A DNA stretch of 54,122 bases from an uncultured Mycoplasmatota bacterium (GCA_947576095.1 CANPPW010000005.1:1-54122), one strand, 5' to 3'; counted from the stretch's first letter, positions 9,426 through 19,460 are shown. Translations and numbers: made by a program. Notes: a model not told the origin generated them from the letters alone.

Positions 9426-9821
9426 CTATTCATTCAAATATTGTTCATAAGTGTATGCATGTCCACTTTCAATCCAATTATAAAGATTTTCAATTTTTTT
9501 ATAATAATTCTCTGATTCTATTCTTTTAGTTTTTTTTAAAACATTTTCTAATAAAATGATATACGCTCCTTTAGCAACCTCAAATCCACAGTTTCTAGCA
9601 CCACCTGCTCCTAATCTATTAGATTTTAGTAGTACCACATCATACCCATTGATATAATCTAAACTATTATCTGTACTTGCATCATCGATTATAATTACTT
9701 CATATTCTTCTTTATTGATTGTTTGATTAAAAATACTATTTAAACAATTTTTTATCAAAATTCCTTTATTATAATTTGGAATGATTATGGAAAATTTAGG
9801 ATTCATCATTTTTTCTGCCAC
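9426..9821 (-). pseudogene. family 2 glycosyltransferase with internal deletion
   Basis: The first 90 residues are a normal GT2 nucleotide-binding half: FSIIIPNYNKG, YEVIIIDDASTDNS, and GAGGARNCGFEVAKGAYIILL. Where the metal-binding DxD motif (usually LDSDD) should follow, the frame jumps to NVLKKTKRIESENYYKK and ends EQYLNE after 131 residues, whereas GT2 enzymes are 250-350 residues. The tail looks like the C-terminal end of a similar enzyme, so an internal in-frame deletion is likely. Without the DxD the protein should be inactive. The start is GTG at 9821 with AAGGAAG upstream; an ATG at MMNPKF (four codons on) is the alternative. The 243-base gap to its right holds nothing I can support. 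Confidence 0.7.
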
Positions 9822-10064
9822 TCTTTCACTTCCTTTTCAATCCTAATATTACATAGTCCTATATAAACTACTTTTTACAATCTTATATAACGATATACCT
9901 CCAATTCACCCTAATATCTTTTTTATCTCATGTGTTAAAAAATACATAAATTTTTCACTTTATGAATAAGGATATTTACGAAAAGATTTTTATAATATTT
10001 ATTCAATTAAAACTAATAAAATTATATCATAAAACGTTACAAAAAAGAATAGATAAATCTACTC

Positions 10065-10556
10065 TTATAAATCATACTCATACACATTTTCCATATATTG
10101 TTCATCAAAAATATACCATGGATCTTGTCTAACAAATTTGCCACCTATATGTTTATAGAATTCATTAGAAGGATTTCCAAAAAGACAACCAACAACTGCT
10201 TTTTTATATCCCTTATCTTTTAATACTTCAAAAGCTTTATTCATGAGTGCTTTTCCATATCCTTCCCCCGTCTTTTCAACATATAAAACCTGTATTTCAC
10301 CGCAATTTTCAAATCCATTTCTTTCAGAATGTTTTATTTTCGTAATTCCAAAAATCTGATTATCTTCTTCTAAGACATAATGCCAATCATCATTTATAAA
10401 TTCCTGTTTATCTTGTTCAATCCTTACATCTCTGTTGTCAGTTATCGTTTTTAATAATTTATCTGACACAATTTTTCTAAAGTGATCATTCCACCCTTTT
10501 ATATTTATATCCACCCATCGTTGACAATCTTTTAATTCTTTTCTCCTAATTTTCAT
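10065..10556 (-). CDS. GNAT-family N-acetyltransferase
   Basis: A 163-residue GNAT-fold acetyltransferase. The acetyl-CoA binding region is VLYVEKTGEGYGKALMNKAF (about 95-114, R/Q-x-x-G-x-G/A pattern as EGYGKAL), followed by the conserved GNPSNEFYKHIGGKFV (about 130-145). Substrate unknown. It sits 30 bases behind an unknown protein that itself follows ppdK, so all three could share a transcript. Confidence 0.85.
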   Translation of the reverse strand: MKIRRKELKDCQRWVDINIKGWNDHFRKIVSDKLLKTITDNRDVRIEQDKQEFINDDWHYVLEEDNQIFGITKIKHSERNGFENCGEIQVLYVEKTGEGYGKALMNKAFEVLKDKGYKKAVVGCLFGNPSNEFYKHIGGKFVRQDPWYIFDEQYMENVYEYDL

Positions 10557-10586
10557 AATAACGTAACCTCTTTGATTCCCTTTCGT

Positions 10587-11687
10587 TTATCTATCCAAAT
10601 GCTTTTTATATTTATATTGACTTACCAGTTTAAAAATCTCATTAAATGCAACACTTCTACTTTCAAAATCTTTTTGAATATTTATATGTAAATTAGGATC
10701 TAATTCAAGTGGAACTGTATAAAAATCTATTCCATTGCTCACATCTTCTAACTTGGTAAAATATCGAATCAATATATCCGTTATATTATTTTGGATTTTT
10801 TCTTGTTCATTTTCCATAGATAATAAAGATATATCTTGATTTCTTTTTACTTTATTATACATTGCTATTCTTTTGGCATTCCATCTTTGTAATAAGAAAG
10901 GAACCACTTCAATTTCTTTATCACTACATAATGATAAGAAGAGCATGACTGCCAAAAAGTAATGTTCTTTAGCACCATTTATTTTAGAAATGAATCCTTT
11001 TCTAATTTGTTTTAAATATGGCCCCTCTTCCGATGTATTACTTTTCATTGTTTTTTGAATACCATATAACTGATATTTATCTTTACTACTGCCTACATAT
11101 ATTTCAGGTAATCGTAATTTATAACCATCATTAAATTCGAGATAGCTTTTTATTCTATATGGCGTTTCAGATTTTATTGTACTTACCTCTTCTTTTATAT
11201 ATATTCTCGCACCAATACTATCTATATATCCTAAATCCAATTCTCCTGCATGATTTAAAATCTTATTATCAAACATAGCAATCCTAGAATACAAAAACAC
11301 ATGGGGATAATTAAAATCACTAAAAGTTGCATTTGCAAATAATGTACTAATGATATATTTAATAAAATACTCCTGTTTTATCTGCTCTAAATCTTGAATA
11401 TCTGTTGCATTAAGATCATTTAAAAAGGAAAAATCTGTGGAATTATAAAACTCTGAAGCTTTTTTTACATATTTTATTAACATACTATCAAATAATTGTT
11501 TATTAGTAATTTTCAAAGTAGGAATTAAAAGTCCCTCATAAGGCAATCGTTCACATTTACTGATTCGTTTATTATCAATTATTACATCAAACGCAATATT
11601 TACCTTAAAATAACAGTCTATTTTTCCTTTTTGAGCTTCTGGTACTATTTTTGTATAAAAAATATCCACTATTTTAGTATCAGTCAT
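10587..11687 (-). CDS. hypothetical protein downstream of ppdK
   Basis: 366 residues from the ATG at 11687 (start MTDTKIVDIFYTK), chosen because AAAGGTGATC stands seven bases upstream; the longer GTG start would fall inside that ribosome site. I do not recognise a family. It is soluble-looking with no signal peptide, helix-rich in the second half (FLAVMLFLSLCSDKEIEVVPFLLQRW has an amphipathic or hydrophobic stretch), and contains few Cys. It begins 20 bases after the ppdK stop and so is probably cotranslated with it; note that the usual PPDK regulatory kinase (DUF299) is not here and this protein has no P-loop that I can see. Confidence 0.7.
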   Translation of the reverse strand: MTDTKIVDIFYTKIVPEAQKGKIDCYFKVNIAFDVIIDNKRISKCERLPYEGLLIPTLKITNKQLFDSMLIKYVKKASEFYNSTDFSFLNDLNATDIQDLEQIKQEYFIKYIISTLFANATFSDFNYPHVFLYSRIAMFDNKILNHAGELDLGYIDSIGARIYIKEEVSTIKSETPYRIKSYLEFNDGYKLRLPEIYVGSSKDKYQLYGIQKTMKSNTSEEGPYLKQIRKGFISKINGAKEHYFLAVMLFLSLCSDKEIEVVPFLLQRWNAKRIAMYNKVKRNQDISLLSMENEQEKIQNNITDILIRYFTKLEDVSNGIDFYTVPLELDPNLHINIQKDFESRSVAFNEIFKLVSQYKYKKHLDR

Positions 11688-11707
11688 ACAGATCACCTTT
11701 TATTTCG

Positions 11708-14332
11708 CTAATTATGTTGATTTAAAATGGTCGCTTGTGCTGCTGCAAGTCTTGCCGCAGGTACACGATAAGGGGAACAGGAAACATAATCAAGACCTAC
11801 TTTATCAAAGAAAATTATACTTGCAGCATCGCCTCCATGTTCCCCACAAATCCCAAGTTCAATATCAGGCCTTATTTTTCTTCCAGCTTCTACAGCCATA
11901 GCAATTAACTGACCAACACCACTAATATCCACTTTAGCAAATGGATCATTTTCAAAAATACCTTTTTTGTAATATTCTTCTAAATATTTACCCGCATCAT
12001 CTCTAGAGAATCCATAAGTAAGTTGTGTAAGGTCATTGGTCCCGAAGCTAAAAAATTCTGATTCTTTGGCAATAGAGGAAGCTAAAAGAGCAGCTCTTGG
12101 AACTTCTATCATTGTTCCAACCATATATTTTAAACTTGACTTTTCCTCTTTTAAAATTGATTCTGCAGTTTGCACAACAATATTTTTAACATATTGTAAT
12201 TCCTTTTCGTCTCCAATAAGTGGAATCATAATTTCTGGTACTACTTTCACACCTTTGGCCTGCACATGCAAAGCAGCCTCAATGACAGCTCTCGTTTGCA
12301 TTTTGGCAATTTCTGGATAAGTAACAGCTAATCTACAACCACGATGTCCCATCATGGGATTAAATTCCTTTAATTCTATAATTCTATTTTTAAGCATTTC
12401 AAAAGAGATATCTAAATCATCAGCAAGTGATTTTATTTCTGTGTCAGTATGGGGTAAAAATTCATGTAAAGGAGGATCTAAATAACGGATAATAACAGGC
12501 ATTCCCTCCATTGTTTCAAAAAGTTTTTCAAAATCCTCTCTCTGATATGGAAGAATTTCTTCCAAAGCCTGTTCTCTTTGCTCCTCTGTAATAGATGCGA
12601 TCATCTTTCTAAAATGGAAAATTCGTTCCTCCTCAAAAAACATATGCTCCGTCCGGCAAAGACCAATTCCTTCTGCACCAAATTTTTTAGCAGCTTTGGC
12701 ATCCTTTGGTGTATCAGCATTGGCTCTTACCTGTAATGTACGAATATCATCTACCCATGACATAAAGGTTTCATAATCTTTACTCATACAAGGCTCAATC
12801 ATTTGAATCATACCATCGTATACACAGCCTGTACTACCGTCTAATGAAATAAAATCTCCCTCATGATATATAATACCACTTTTAGTTGTAAGTGTCTTTT
12901 CTTGCTCATCCATAACAAGTTCACCACATCCACAAACACAACATCTTCCCATTCCTCGAGCTACAACAGCCGCATGAGATGTCATTCCCCCTCGGATTGT
13001 TAATATTCCTTCTGAAGCATTCATTCCTTCAATATCTTCTGGTGATGTTTCCAAACGGGCCAAAATTGTTTTTTCACCTCTTTTAGCAGCCTCTATTACA
13101 TCAGCTGCATGAAAATAAATTTTTCCCGCTCCAGCCCCTGGTGAGGCAGCAAGTCCTTTTGCTATGATTTTACCTTCCTCTAAAGCCTTTGGCTCAAACA
13201 TAGGATGCAAAAACTGATCTAAAGATTTTGGCTCAACTTTCATAATGGCCTCTTCTTTCGTGAGCATTCCCTCACTTACCAAATCTACTGCGATTTTTAA
13301 AGCAGCTTGGGCTGTTCTTTTTCCATTTCTGGTTTGTAGCATAAACAACTTTCCGTTTTCAATCGTAAATTCCATATCTTGCATATCTTTATAATGAACT
13401 TCTAATGTTTTAGCAATCTCTTGAAACTGATGATAAACATCTGGCATAATTTCCATAAGTGTTTCAATAGACCTAGGTGTTCGAATACCCGCTACCACAT
13501 CTTCTCCTTGGGCATTCATTAAGTATTCTCCATACAATTTATTTTCCCCAGTAGCAGGATTTCTGGTAAAAGCAACACCTGTACCAGAATTTTCTCCTAA
13601 ATTTCCATAAACCATTTCCTGAACATTCACAGCTGTTCCCCATGAAGATGGAATATCATTCATTTTTCGATAAACAATTGCTCTTTCATTCATCCAACTT
13701 CTAAAAACAGCCTTTATTGTTTCCATTAGTTGTATCTTAGGATCAGAGGGGAATTCTTCGCCAGCTAGATTTTTATAAATTTCTTTAAATTTTTTTGTTA
13801 TCTCTATCATATCATGTGCTGTTAAATCTGTATCAAACTGAACTCCTTTTTCTTCTTTTATCTGATCTAAAACTCTTTCAAAAGATGATTTCGAATATCC
13901 CTTTACAACGTCTGCAAACATTTGAATCAATCTCCGATAAGAATCATATACAAATCTTGGATTACCTGTGACTTTAGAAAATTCAGCAGCTACTTCATCA
14001 TTTAATCCCAAATTTAAAACAGTATCCATCATTCCAGGCATAGAGGCTCTTGCACCACTTCGCACTGAAACAAGTAATGGATTGGTAGGATCTCCCAATA
14101 TCTTATGTGTTATATTTTGAAGATCTTTTACTTTTTCAAAGATTTCCTTTTGTATTTCTGTAGAAATGATTTGACCGTTTTCATAATATTGATTACATGC
14201 CTCAGTTGTGACTGTAAATCCCATTGGAACTGGTAAATTTAAACCTGCCATTTCAGCTAAATTTGCTCCCTTACCACCAAGCAAATTTTTCATATCTTTA
14301 TTTCCTTCATTAAATAAATATACGTATTTCAT
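11708..14332 (-). CDS. ppdK: pyruvate, phosphate dikinase
   Basis: PPDK interconverts pyruvate + ATP + Pi and PEP + AMP + PPi. At 874 residues it has the full three-domain layout: N-terminal nucleotide-binding domain beginning VYLFNEGNKDMKNLLGGKGA, the phosphohistidine swivel domain with GGMTSHAAVVARGMG (His near 452), and the C-terminal TIM barrel with GAEGIGLCRTEHMFF and a Cys near residue 850 in SCSPYRVPAARLAAAQA. AGGAGGGGAAAG precedes the ATG. A candidate promoter (TTGCTA, 17 bases, TATACT) lies at about 14350-14378. The enzyme suggests PPi-linked glycolysis, common in anaerobic gut Bacillota. Confidence 0.96.
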   Translation of the reverse strand: MKYVYLFNEGNKDMKNLLGGKGANLAEMAGLNLPVPMGFTVTTEACNQYYENGQIISTEIQKEIFEKVKDLQNITHKILGDPTNPLLVSVRSGARASMPGMMDTVLNLGLNDEVAAEFSKVTGNPRFVYDSYRRLIQMFADVVKGYSKSSFERVLDQIKEEKGVQFDTDLTAHDMIEITKKFKEIYKNLAGEEFPSDPKIQLMETIKAVFRSWMNERAIVYRKMNDIPSSWGTAVNVQEMVYGNLGENSGTGVAFTRNPATGENKLYGEYLMNAQGEDVVAGIRTPRSIETLMEIMPDVYHQFQEIAKTLEVHYKDMQDMEFTIENGKLFMLQTRNGKRTAQAALKIAVDLVSEGMLTKEEAIMKVEPKSLDQFLHPMFEPKALEEGKIIAKGLAASPGAGAGKIYFHAADVIEAAKRGEKTILARLETSPEDIEGMNASEGILTIRGGMTSHAAVVARGMGRCCVCGCGELVMDEQEKTLTTKSGIIYHEGDFISLDGSTGCVYDGMIQMIEPCMSKDYETFMSWVDDIRTLQVRANADTPKDAKAAKKFGAEGIGLCRTEHMFFEEERIFHFRKMIASITEEQREQALEEILPYQREDFEKLFETMEGMPVIIRYLDPPLHEFLPHTDTEIKSLADDLDISFEMLKNRIIELKEFNPMMGHRGCRLAVTYPEIAKMQTRAVIEAALHVQAKGVKVVPEIMIPLIGDEKELQYVKNIVVQTAESILKEEKSSLKYMVGTMIEVPRAALLASSIAKESEFFSFGTNDLTQLTYGFSRDDAGKYLEEYYKKGIFENDPFAKVDISGVGQLIAMAVEAGRKIRPDIELGICGEHGGDAASIIFFDKVGLDYVSCSPYRVPAARLAAAQATILNQHN

Positions 14333-14392
14333 CTTTCCCCTCCTATATTGTAAAGTATATCAAACTAAAAAAAAAATAGCAATGTATTTTTT

Positions 14393-14419
14393 CGTTTTAA
14401 AAAAAGCCTAATGGCTCTT
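14393..14419 (-). terminator. Rho-independent terminator of the exchanger gene
   Basis: AAGAGCC and GGCTTTT pair around an ATTA loop, and the descending arm merges with a T run. The stem overlaps the stop codon of the upstream exchanger gene and separates it from ppdK. Confidence 0.8.
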
Positions 14420-15371
14420 AATTTAGGAAAATAAATCCATAATAAACAAGAAACAAAAATAAAAATAAAGTTCCTTCTTTTTTAGAAATTTTATAATCAT
14501 TATAAGAAAATAAAAATAAACTAGCAGCAGATATAAAGAAAAATATTAGATCCATTACCTGAAATGAACCTACAGATATATTTCCAAATAAAGCAACAGG
14601 GAGTCCTAATACAATTCCTAAATTAAAGATGTTACTTCCGACAACATTTCCAATGGCGATATCATACTCCCCTTTTCTTGTAGCTGTTATAGAAGTCACG
14701 AGTTCTGGAAGAGATGTTCCGAAGGCAACAATTGTAAGTGCAATCATTCTTTGACTCACTCCAAAGGCTTTCGCTAAATGAGAAGCACTATCAACAACTA
14801 AATTGCTTCCAACAACAATTCCAGCTATACCAATAACAGTGAATAAAATCGATTTTTTTAAAGACCATAAATCATCCTCTTCACTATCTGTGTCTACTTT
14901 TTTTCGCATCATACTTATTAAATAATAAATAAAAACACAAAAAAATAAAAGCAAGACAATTCCATCATTTCTAGTAATCATATTGATAGCGTTATTATCA
15001 AATACATGATCACACATCAGTACAATTAAAAGCGTGGTAAGCATAAGTACAATAGGAAGCTCTTTCTTAACAGTATTATTTTTAACTGTCAAAGCATGAA
15101 ATAAAGAAGAACATCCCAGAATTAATAAAATATTTAAGATATTACTTCCAATCACATTCCCTAGTACAATTTCCCCATGACCAGATAAAATAGATTTTAC
15201 ACTTACAGCAAACTCTGGGGCACTTGTTCCAAAGGCAACAATTGTAAGTCCAATCAGCATTTTTGATAACTTAAAATTGCGAGCGAGCTGACTTGCACTA
15301 TCTACAAATATATCTGCTCCCTTAATTAACAAAATAAAACCTAATAATAATATACAAATCTGTACAAGCAT
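14418..15371 (-). CDS. calcium/sodium antiporter-like CaCA exchanger (YrbG family)
   Basis: 317 residues from the ATG at 15371 (MLVQICILLLGF), chosen because AAGGAAGGTGTCAT stands in front; an upstream in-frame ATG lacks a site. About ten membrane helices. The two alpha repeats that form the ion path are plain: GLTIVAFGTSAPEFAVSV with GNVIGSNILN (about 45-95) and ALTIVAFGTSLPELVTSI with GNVVGSNIFN (about 200-250). An acidic loop (DTDSEEDD) separates the two halves. Probably exchanges Ca2+ for Na+ or H+ across the cytoplasmic membrane; ion specificity cannot be read from sequence. Confidence 0.9.
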   Translation of the reverse strand: MLVQICILLLGFILLIKGADIFVDSASQLARNFKLSKMLIGLTIVAFGTSAPEFAVSVKSILSGHGEIVLGNVIGSNILNILLILGCSSLFHALTVKNNTVKKELPIVLMLTTLLIVLMCDHVFDNNAINMITRNDGIVLLLFFCVFIYYLISMMRKKVDTDSEEDDLWSLKKSILFTVIGIAGIVVGSNLVVDSASHLAKAFGVSQRMIALTIVAFGTSLPELVTSITATRKGEYDIAIGNVVGSNIFNLGIVLGLPVALFGNISVGSFQVMDLIFFFISAASLFLFSYNDYKISKKEGTLFLFLFLVYYGFIFLN

Positions 15372-15428
15372 ATGACACCTTCCTTTATTATTAATATAAC
15401 ACAAAAAAGAGATTTATAAAACCTCTAT

Positions 15429-16322
15429 TTATTTTTTTGCTCTTGGATGTGCATGCAAATATATATTTTTCATTCTAGAACTTGTAATATGTGTATAAAT
15501 TTGTGTAGTAGATAAATTTTCATGACCTAAAAGCTCTTGAACAGTTCTAAGATCTGCCCCTTCATTTAACATATGTGTAGCAAACGTATGACGAAGCATG
15601 TGCGGAGATATATGCATGCTCTCTCCACCTTTTAATAAAATTCGATTTAAAACTTCTCTTACTCCTCTGGTTGTCAGTTGTCTACCATTTTTATTCAAAA
15701 ATAAATAAGGACATCCCTCTTCTTTTAATAATTTCTCTCTTCCATCTTTCACATAACGAAGCATTTTTTCTTCGCAAATTTTTCCATAAAGAACATATCT
15801 TTCTTTATTTCCCTTTCCTAAAATCTTAATTCTTTTCTCCGATAATTCTATATCTTTTAATCGAATTGACACAAGTTCACTTACTCGGACACCTGTCGAA
15901 TATAACAATTCTAAAAGAGCACTATCTCTTTGGCCTAGTGGAGTCTTAATATCTGGTAAAAGTAAAATATGTTCCAGTTCGTTATATCCAATATATTTGG
16001 GTAATTTTTTTTCTTTTTTTACAGAGGTTAATAACAAAGTGGGATTTTCTTTTATATATTCCTCTTTTTCTAAATATTTAAAGAATCCTTTTAAGGAACT
16101 AATATGTCTATTAATCGTAGAAGAGGCATATTTTCTTTCATAAAGATATTCCAAATATTTACGAATTGTCATATAAGTAATAAGACTTACTTTTGAAATA
16201 TTTGATTTCTTTAAAAAGGATAAAAACAAATTTAAATCTTGCTCATATCCTAAAATCGTATAATTAGATTCATTTTTTCGATATTTTAAATCATGTAAAT
16301 ACAAATTCAATAGCGACTGCAT
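15429..16322 (-). CDS. xerC: tyrosine recombinase XerC-type
   Basis: 297 residues with an N-terminal SAM-like core-binding domain (1-95) and a C-terminal catalytic domain. Catalytic residues are visible: Arg in STGVRVSEL (near 145), Lys in LGKGNKERY (near 170), HMLRH (near 240), LGHENLS (His near 265) and the nucleophile Tyr in TQIYTHI (near 275). Chromosome dimer resolution is the expected role. Position downstream of topA in the same direction matches the topA-xerC neighbourhood of Bacilli, which is why XerC rather than XerD is called. Confidence 0.88.
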   Translation of the reverse strand: MQSLLNLYLHDLKYRKNESNYTILGYEQDLNLFLSFLKKSNISKVSLITYMTIRKYLEYLYERKYASSTINRHISSLKGFFKYLEKEEYIKENPTLLLTSVKKEKKLPKYIGYNELEHILLLPDIKTPLGQRDSALLELLYSTGVRVSELVSIRLKDIELSEKRIKILGKGNKERYVLYGKICEEKMLRYVKDGREKLLKEEGCPYLFLNKNGRQLTTRGVREVLNRILLKGGESMHISPHMLRHTFATHMLNEGADLRTVQELLGHENLSTTQIYTHITSSRMKNIYLHAHPRAKK

Positions 16323-16325
16323 ACC

Positions 16326-17171
16326 TCACCTTAAAACATAGCAATATGGAGAATAAACTGCCTCTTCATCTCCAGATGTAAAATAAGATTTTTCTTCAGG
16401 TGTAAAATAGGCAAATTCATCTGGATCTATTTCTTTTGCATTCGAATCTATTTCTTTTGAAGGAGACCCTAGATATAATCCAAATGTTGTAGAACATAAA
16501 TGAGATTTTTCTTCTAAAGATCTATATGATACATCTTGTATTTTATCTTTTTGATCTAAATATTGCTTCTCCCAAATTTTTATGCCCCTTAAATGTTTAT
16601 ATTTTTGCATGGTGTATATCACCTGATTTTTGATTGTTTGCATATCGTACATATCTTCATTCGACAAAAAAGATTTGGCACATAAAGTGCGATACGAAAT
16701 GATTGCCTTACGAATATAGTATGGAATGAGTCCATTTTTATCTTGTAACATGTAATTTGAAACAACTGGATCCTTCATATAATTTAATATTCTAGATACA
16801 TATTCCATAAATCCTTCTTGATTCGTTGAAATAGAAATTTTACTACTACTTATCCCTTTTCTTTTTTGATTACAGCAATATAAAGCACAGTTTAAAAGAA
16901 ATGAATCCCCTACGATTGTATCTAAATATTTTTCTTCTCTATTATGTATATATCGAATTTTAAATATATACATGTTATGATTAATACAATGATTTTTTAC
17001 CAGGGCTTCTGCAAGGCCTGCTACAGTACTGTAACAAAGTGTCACAGCATCAATTTCAAACAAATCAAATTTTTCATTTTCTCTGGGTATATGATTGTGA
17101 TAACACAATTTTATAATTTCAAAAGTAGAATTTTTACTATTTTCACTAGTGACAAATTGGTATCTTGCCAT
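16326..17171 (-). CDS. hypothetical protein between topA and xerC
   Basis: 281 residues starting MARYQFVTSENSKNS, ending three bases before the xerC start, so the two are translationally linked. I do not recognise a family. It is a soluble protein with several Cys (for example YCCNQKRKG) and a C-terminal acidic segment containing repeated EID / DEFAYFTPEE motifs. In Bacilli the place between topA and xerC is usually held by trmFO; this protein has no FAD-binding GxGxxG and is not TrmFO. Confidence 0.7.
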   Translation of the reverse strand: MARYQFVTSENSKNSTFEIIKLCYHNHIPRENEKFDLFEIDAVTLCYSTVAGLAEALVKNHCINHNMYIFKIRYIHNREEKYLDTIVGDSFLLNCALYCCNQKRKGISSSKISISTNQEGFMEYVSRILNYMKDPVVSNYMLQDKNGLIPYYIRKAIISYRTLCAKSFLSNEDMYDMQTIKNQVIYTMQKYKHLRGIKIWEKQYLDQKDKIQDVSYRSLEEKSHLCSTTFGLYLGSPSKEIDSNAKEIDPDEFAYFTPEEKSYFTSGDEEAVYSPYCYVLR

Positions 17172-17282
17172 AAAACCACCTTCATTTCTTTAATTTACAA
17201 CAAACAAAATCGAAGTCTGCTTCTATATTTATTATACTAAAATTATAAAGATTGTCAAAGAAAAAAAGAGGCTTTTTTCCCC

Positions 17283-19313
17283 CTATTCTTTTTCATAATC
17301 ACAAGCAGAACATTTTATTTTATCTTTTTTTTCTATTAACATACCTTTACAGCTTGGACAAATTTCCCCAGTTGGTTTATCCCAGTATGCTGTCTTACAT
17401 TTAGGATATGCATTACAACCATAAAATATTTTTCCTCTGCGACTACGCTTTTCTATGATTTTTCCATCACAATTTGGGCAATCACAAATTATCAATTCTT
17501 CTTTCTCATCCTGTTTGATATACTTACACTCTGGAAAATTGGAACATGCTACAAATTCACCATATCGTCCTTTTCGAATCACAAGCGGATGATTACATTC
17601 TGGACAAGATTCACCCGTTTCTTTAGGTGGTTCCTTTTCTATATTCTGAAAGGCTTCTTCTACAGCTGGTTCAAAGTCTTTATAAAAATGGTCTAATACT
17701 TCATGCCAGACTTCTTTTCCATCCGCAATCTTGTCTAAATCCGTTTCCATTCCTGCTGTGTAATCCACATTAATAATATGACTAAAACATTGTTGTAGTT
17801 TATCTGTTACCTCCACTCCAATATCAGTAGGGACAAATTTCTTATCTTCTACATTTACATAGCCACGCATTTTGATATTAGAAATTGTAGGTGAATATGT
17901 ACTAGGCCTACCAATTCCTAACTTTTCCATTTCTTTAATTAAAGTTGCTTCCGAATAACGAGCTGGTGGTTTAGTAAAGTGTTGCTCTTTAATGATATCT
18001 GTACTAATTAAAATTTCATTTTCTTGTAAGGAAGGTAAAAGACTATCTTTTACATCTTCATAATCTGCATATACTTTTAAATACCCATCAAATGTAATCA
18101 TTTGTCCAGTTGTTTTAAATTTATAATCAAGATTATCTAAAACAATCGTTGTATTCTCAGTTTTGGCATCTTTCATTAAGGAAGCGAGTGCTCTATAATA
18201 AATCAAACGATAAAGTTTAAATTCATCTGGTGTTAAAAAAGCCTTAACAGAAAGAGGATCTCTATAAATGCTAGTTGGACGAATCGCCTCGTGAGCATCT
18301 TGTACATTTTCTTTCTTTTTTTTCACTTTCATCGTTCCTACATATTCTTTTCCATATTTTGTTTCAATATATCGATAGGTGTCTTTTATAAACTCATCAG
18401 AAAGTCTTACAGAATCTGTACGCATATAACTAATTAAACCAACGGTTTCTGTATCCAGTTTAATTCCTTCATATAATTTTTGAGCAATACTCATTGTTTT
18501 TTTAGAAGTAAAACCTAATTTATTAGATGCTTCCTGCTGCATAGTACTCGTAATAAAAGGAGATTTAGCAGCCTTGTTTTTATTCTTTTTTTGAATGGAT
18601 TCTACTGTAAATTTTTTCCCTAATTTTTGCAGAATTTCATCTGCTTTTTTCTCTGTTTTTAAATCTATATTCTCATTCTTATACCCATATAAATCTGCTT
18701 TTAACTGAAGCTCATCAAAAAGAGATGTAATTGTAAAATATTCTTCAACCTTAAAATCCTTGATTTCCCGTTCGCGATCTACAATTAATTTTAAAGCTAC
18801 ACTCTGTACTCTACCAGCCGAAGAACCACTTGTCTTAGACTGCATGAGCTTGCTTAACCGAAACCCTATAATTCTATCTAAAATTCGTCTTGTCTCTTGC
18901 GAATTGACTAAATCCTGATCAATTTTTCTTTGATGCTTAAATGCTTCTAGTACAGCATTTTTAGTAATTTCATTAAATACAACCCTCTCGTAATGATCTT
19001 CCTTTAAACCTAATGCATCAAATAAATGCCAACTAATGGCCTCCCCCTCTCGGTCTGGATCGGTAGCGAGAAAAACTTTATCTGATTTTTTTGCTTCTTT
19101 TTTTAATTCATCAATGGTACTTTTTTTCCCCTTAATTGCCACATAATCTGGCTTAAACTTGTTTTCTACATCCACACCAAAACCAAATTTGCCTTTTGTG
19201 GAGAGATCCCTTATATGTCCCTTAGATGCCACTACTTTGAAATCTTTTCCTAAATAATCTCCTATAGGACCTGTTTTATGTGGTGACTCGACAATTACTA
19301 AATTCTTAGCCAT
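17283..19313 (-). CDS. topA: DNA topoisomerase I (type IA)
   Basis: 676 residues from the ATG at 19313 (MAKNLVIVESPHKTG), preceded by AAGGAAGGGATAAA. The TOPRIM start keeps catalytic Glu and Lys in ESPHK, although the following TGPIGDYLG differs from the usual AKTIxKYLG. FLATDPDREGEAISWHL carries the metal-binding DxD. The nucleophile is the Tyr in ISYMRTDSVRLS (near 296). Three C-terminal zinc ribbons (about 567-676) start CPECNHP, CPNCDGK and CPSCKGM; the last is CSACDYEKE. Relaxes negative supercoils. Upstream of the unknown gene and xerC. Confidence 0.96.
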   Translation of the reverse strand: MAKNLVIVESPHKTGPIGDYLGKDFKVVASKGHIRDLSTKGKFGFGVDVENKFKPDYVAIKGKKSTIDELKKEAKKSDKVFLATDPDREGEAISWHLFDALGLKEDHYERVVFNEITKNAVLEAFKHQRKIDQDLVNSQETRRILDRIIGFRLSKLMQSKTSGSSAGRVQSVALKLIVDREREIKDFKVEEYFTITSLFDELQLKADLYGYKNENIDLKTEKKADEILQKLGKKFTVESIQKKNKNKAAKSPFITSTMQQEASNKLGFTSKKTMSIAQKLYEGIKLDTETVGLISYMRTDSVRLSDEFIKDTYRYIETKYGKEYVGTMKVKKKKENVQDAHEAIRPTSIYRDPLSVKAFLTPDEFKLYRLIYYRALASLMKDAKTENTTIVLDNLDYKFKTTGQMITFDGYLKVYADYEDVKDSLLPSLQENEILISTDIIKEQHFTKPPARYSEATLIKEMEKLGIGRPSTYSPTISNIKMRGYVNVEDKKFVPTDIGVEVTDKLQQCFSHIINVDYTAGMETDLDKIADGKEVWHEVLDHFYKDFEPAVEEAFQNIEKEPPKETGESCPECNHPLVIRKGRYGEFVACSNFPECKYIKQDEKEELIICDCPNCDGKIIEKRSRRGKIFYGCNAYPKCKTAYWDKPTGEICPSCKGMLIEKKDKIKCSACDYEKE

Positions 19314-19460
19314 TTTATCCCTTCCTTTTTGATTTCTATTATTTTCTATTCCTATCATATGATATTATTTCTTCCCTAAGAACAAATAAATCAATATCAT
19401 TTATACACTATCTCTTGTAAATTGTCAAACTACATTTTTTATAAATTTAATTTAAAAATG

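Noticed and set aside
17283-19313. TopA N terminus ESPHKTGPIGDYLG as a sign of an inactive enzyme
   Set aside because: The catalytic Glu and Lys (E-S-P-x-K), DxD and Tyr motifs are all kept, so the change looks like lineage drift.
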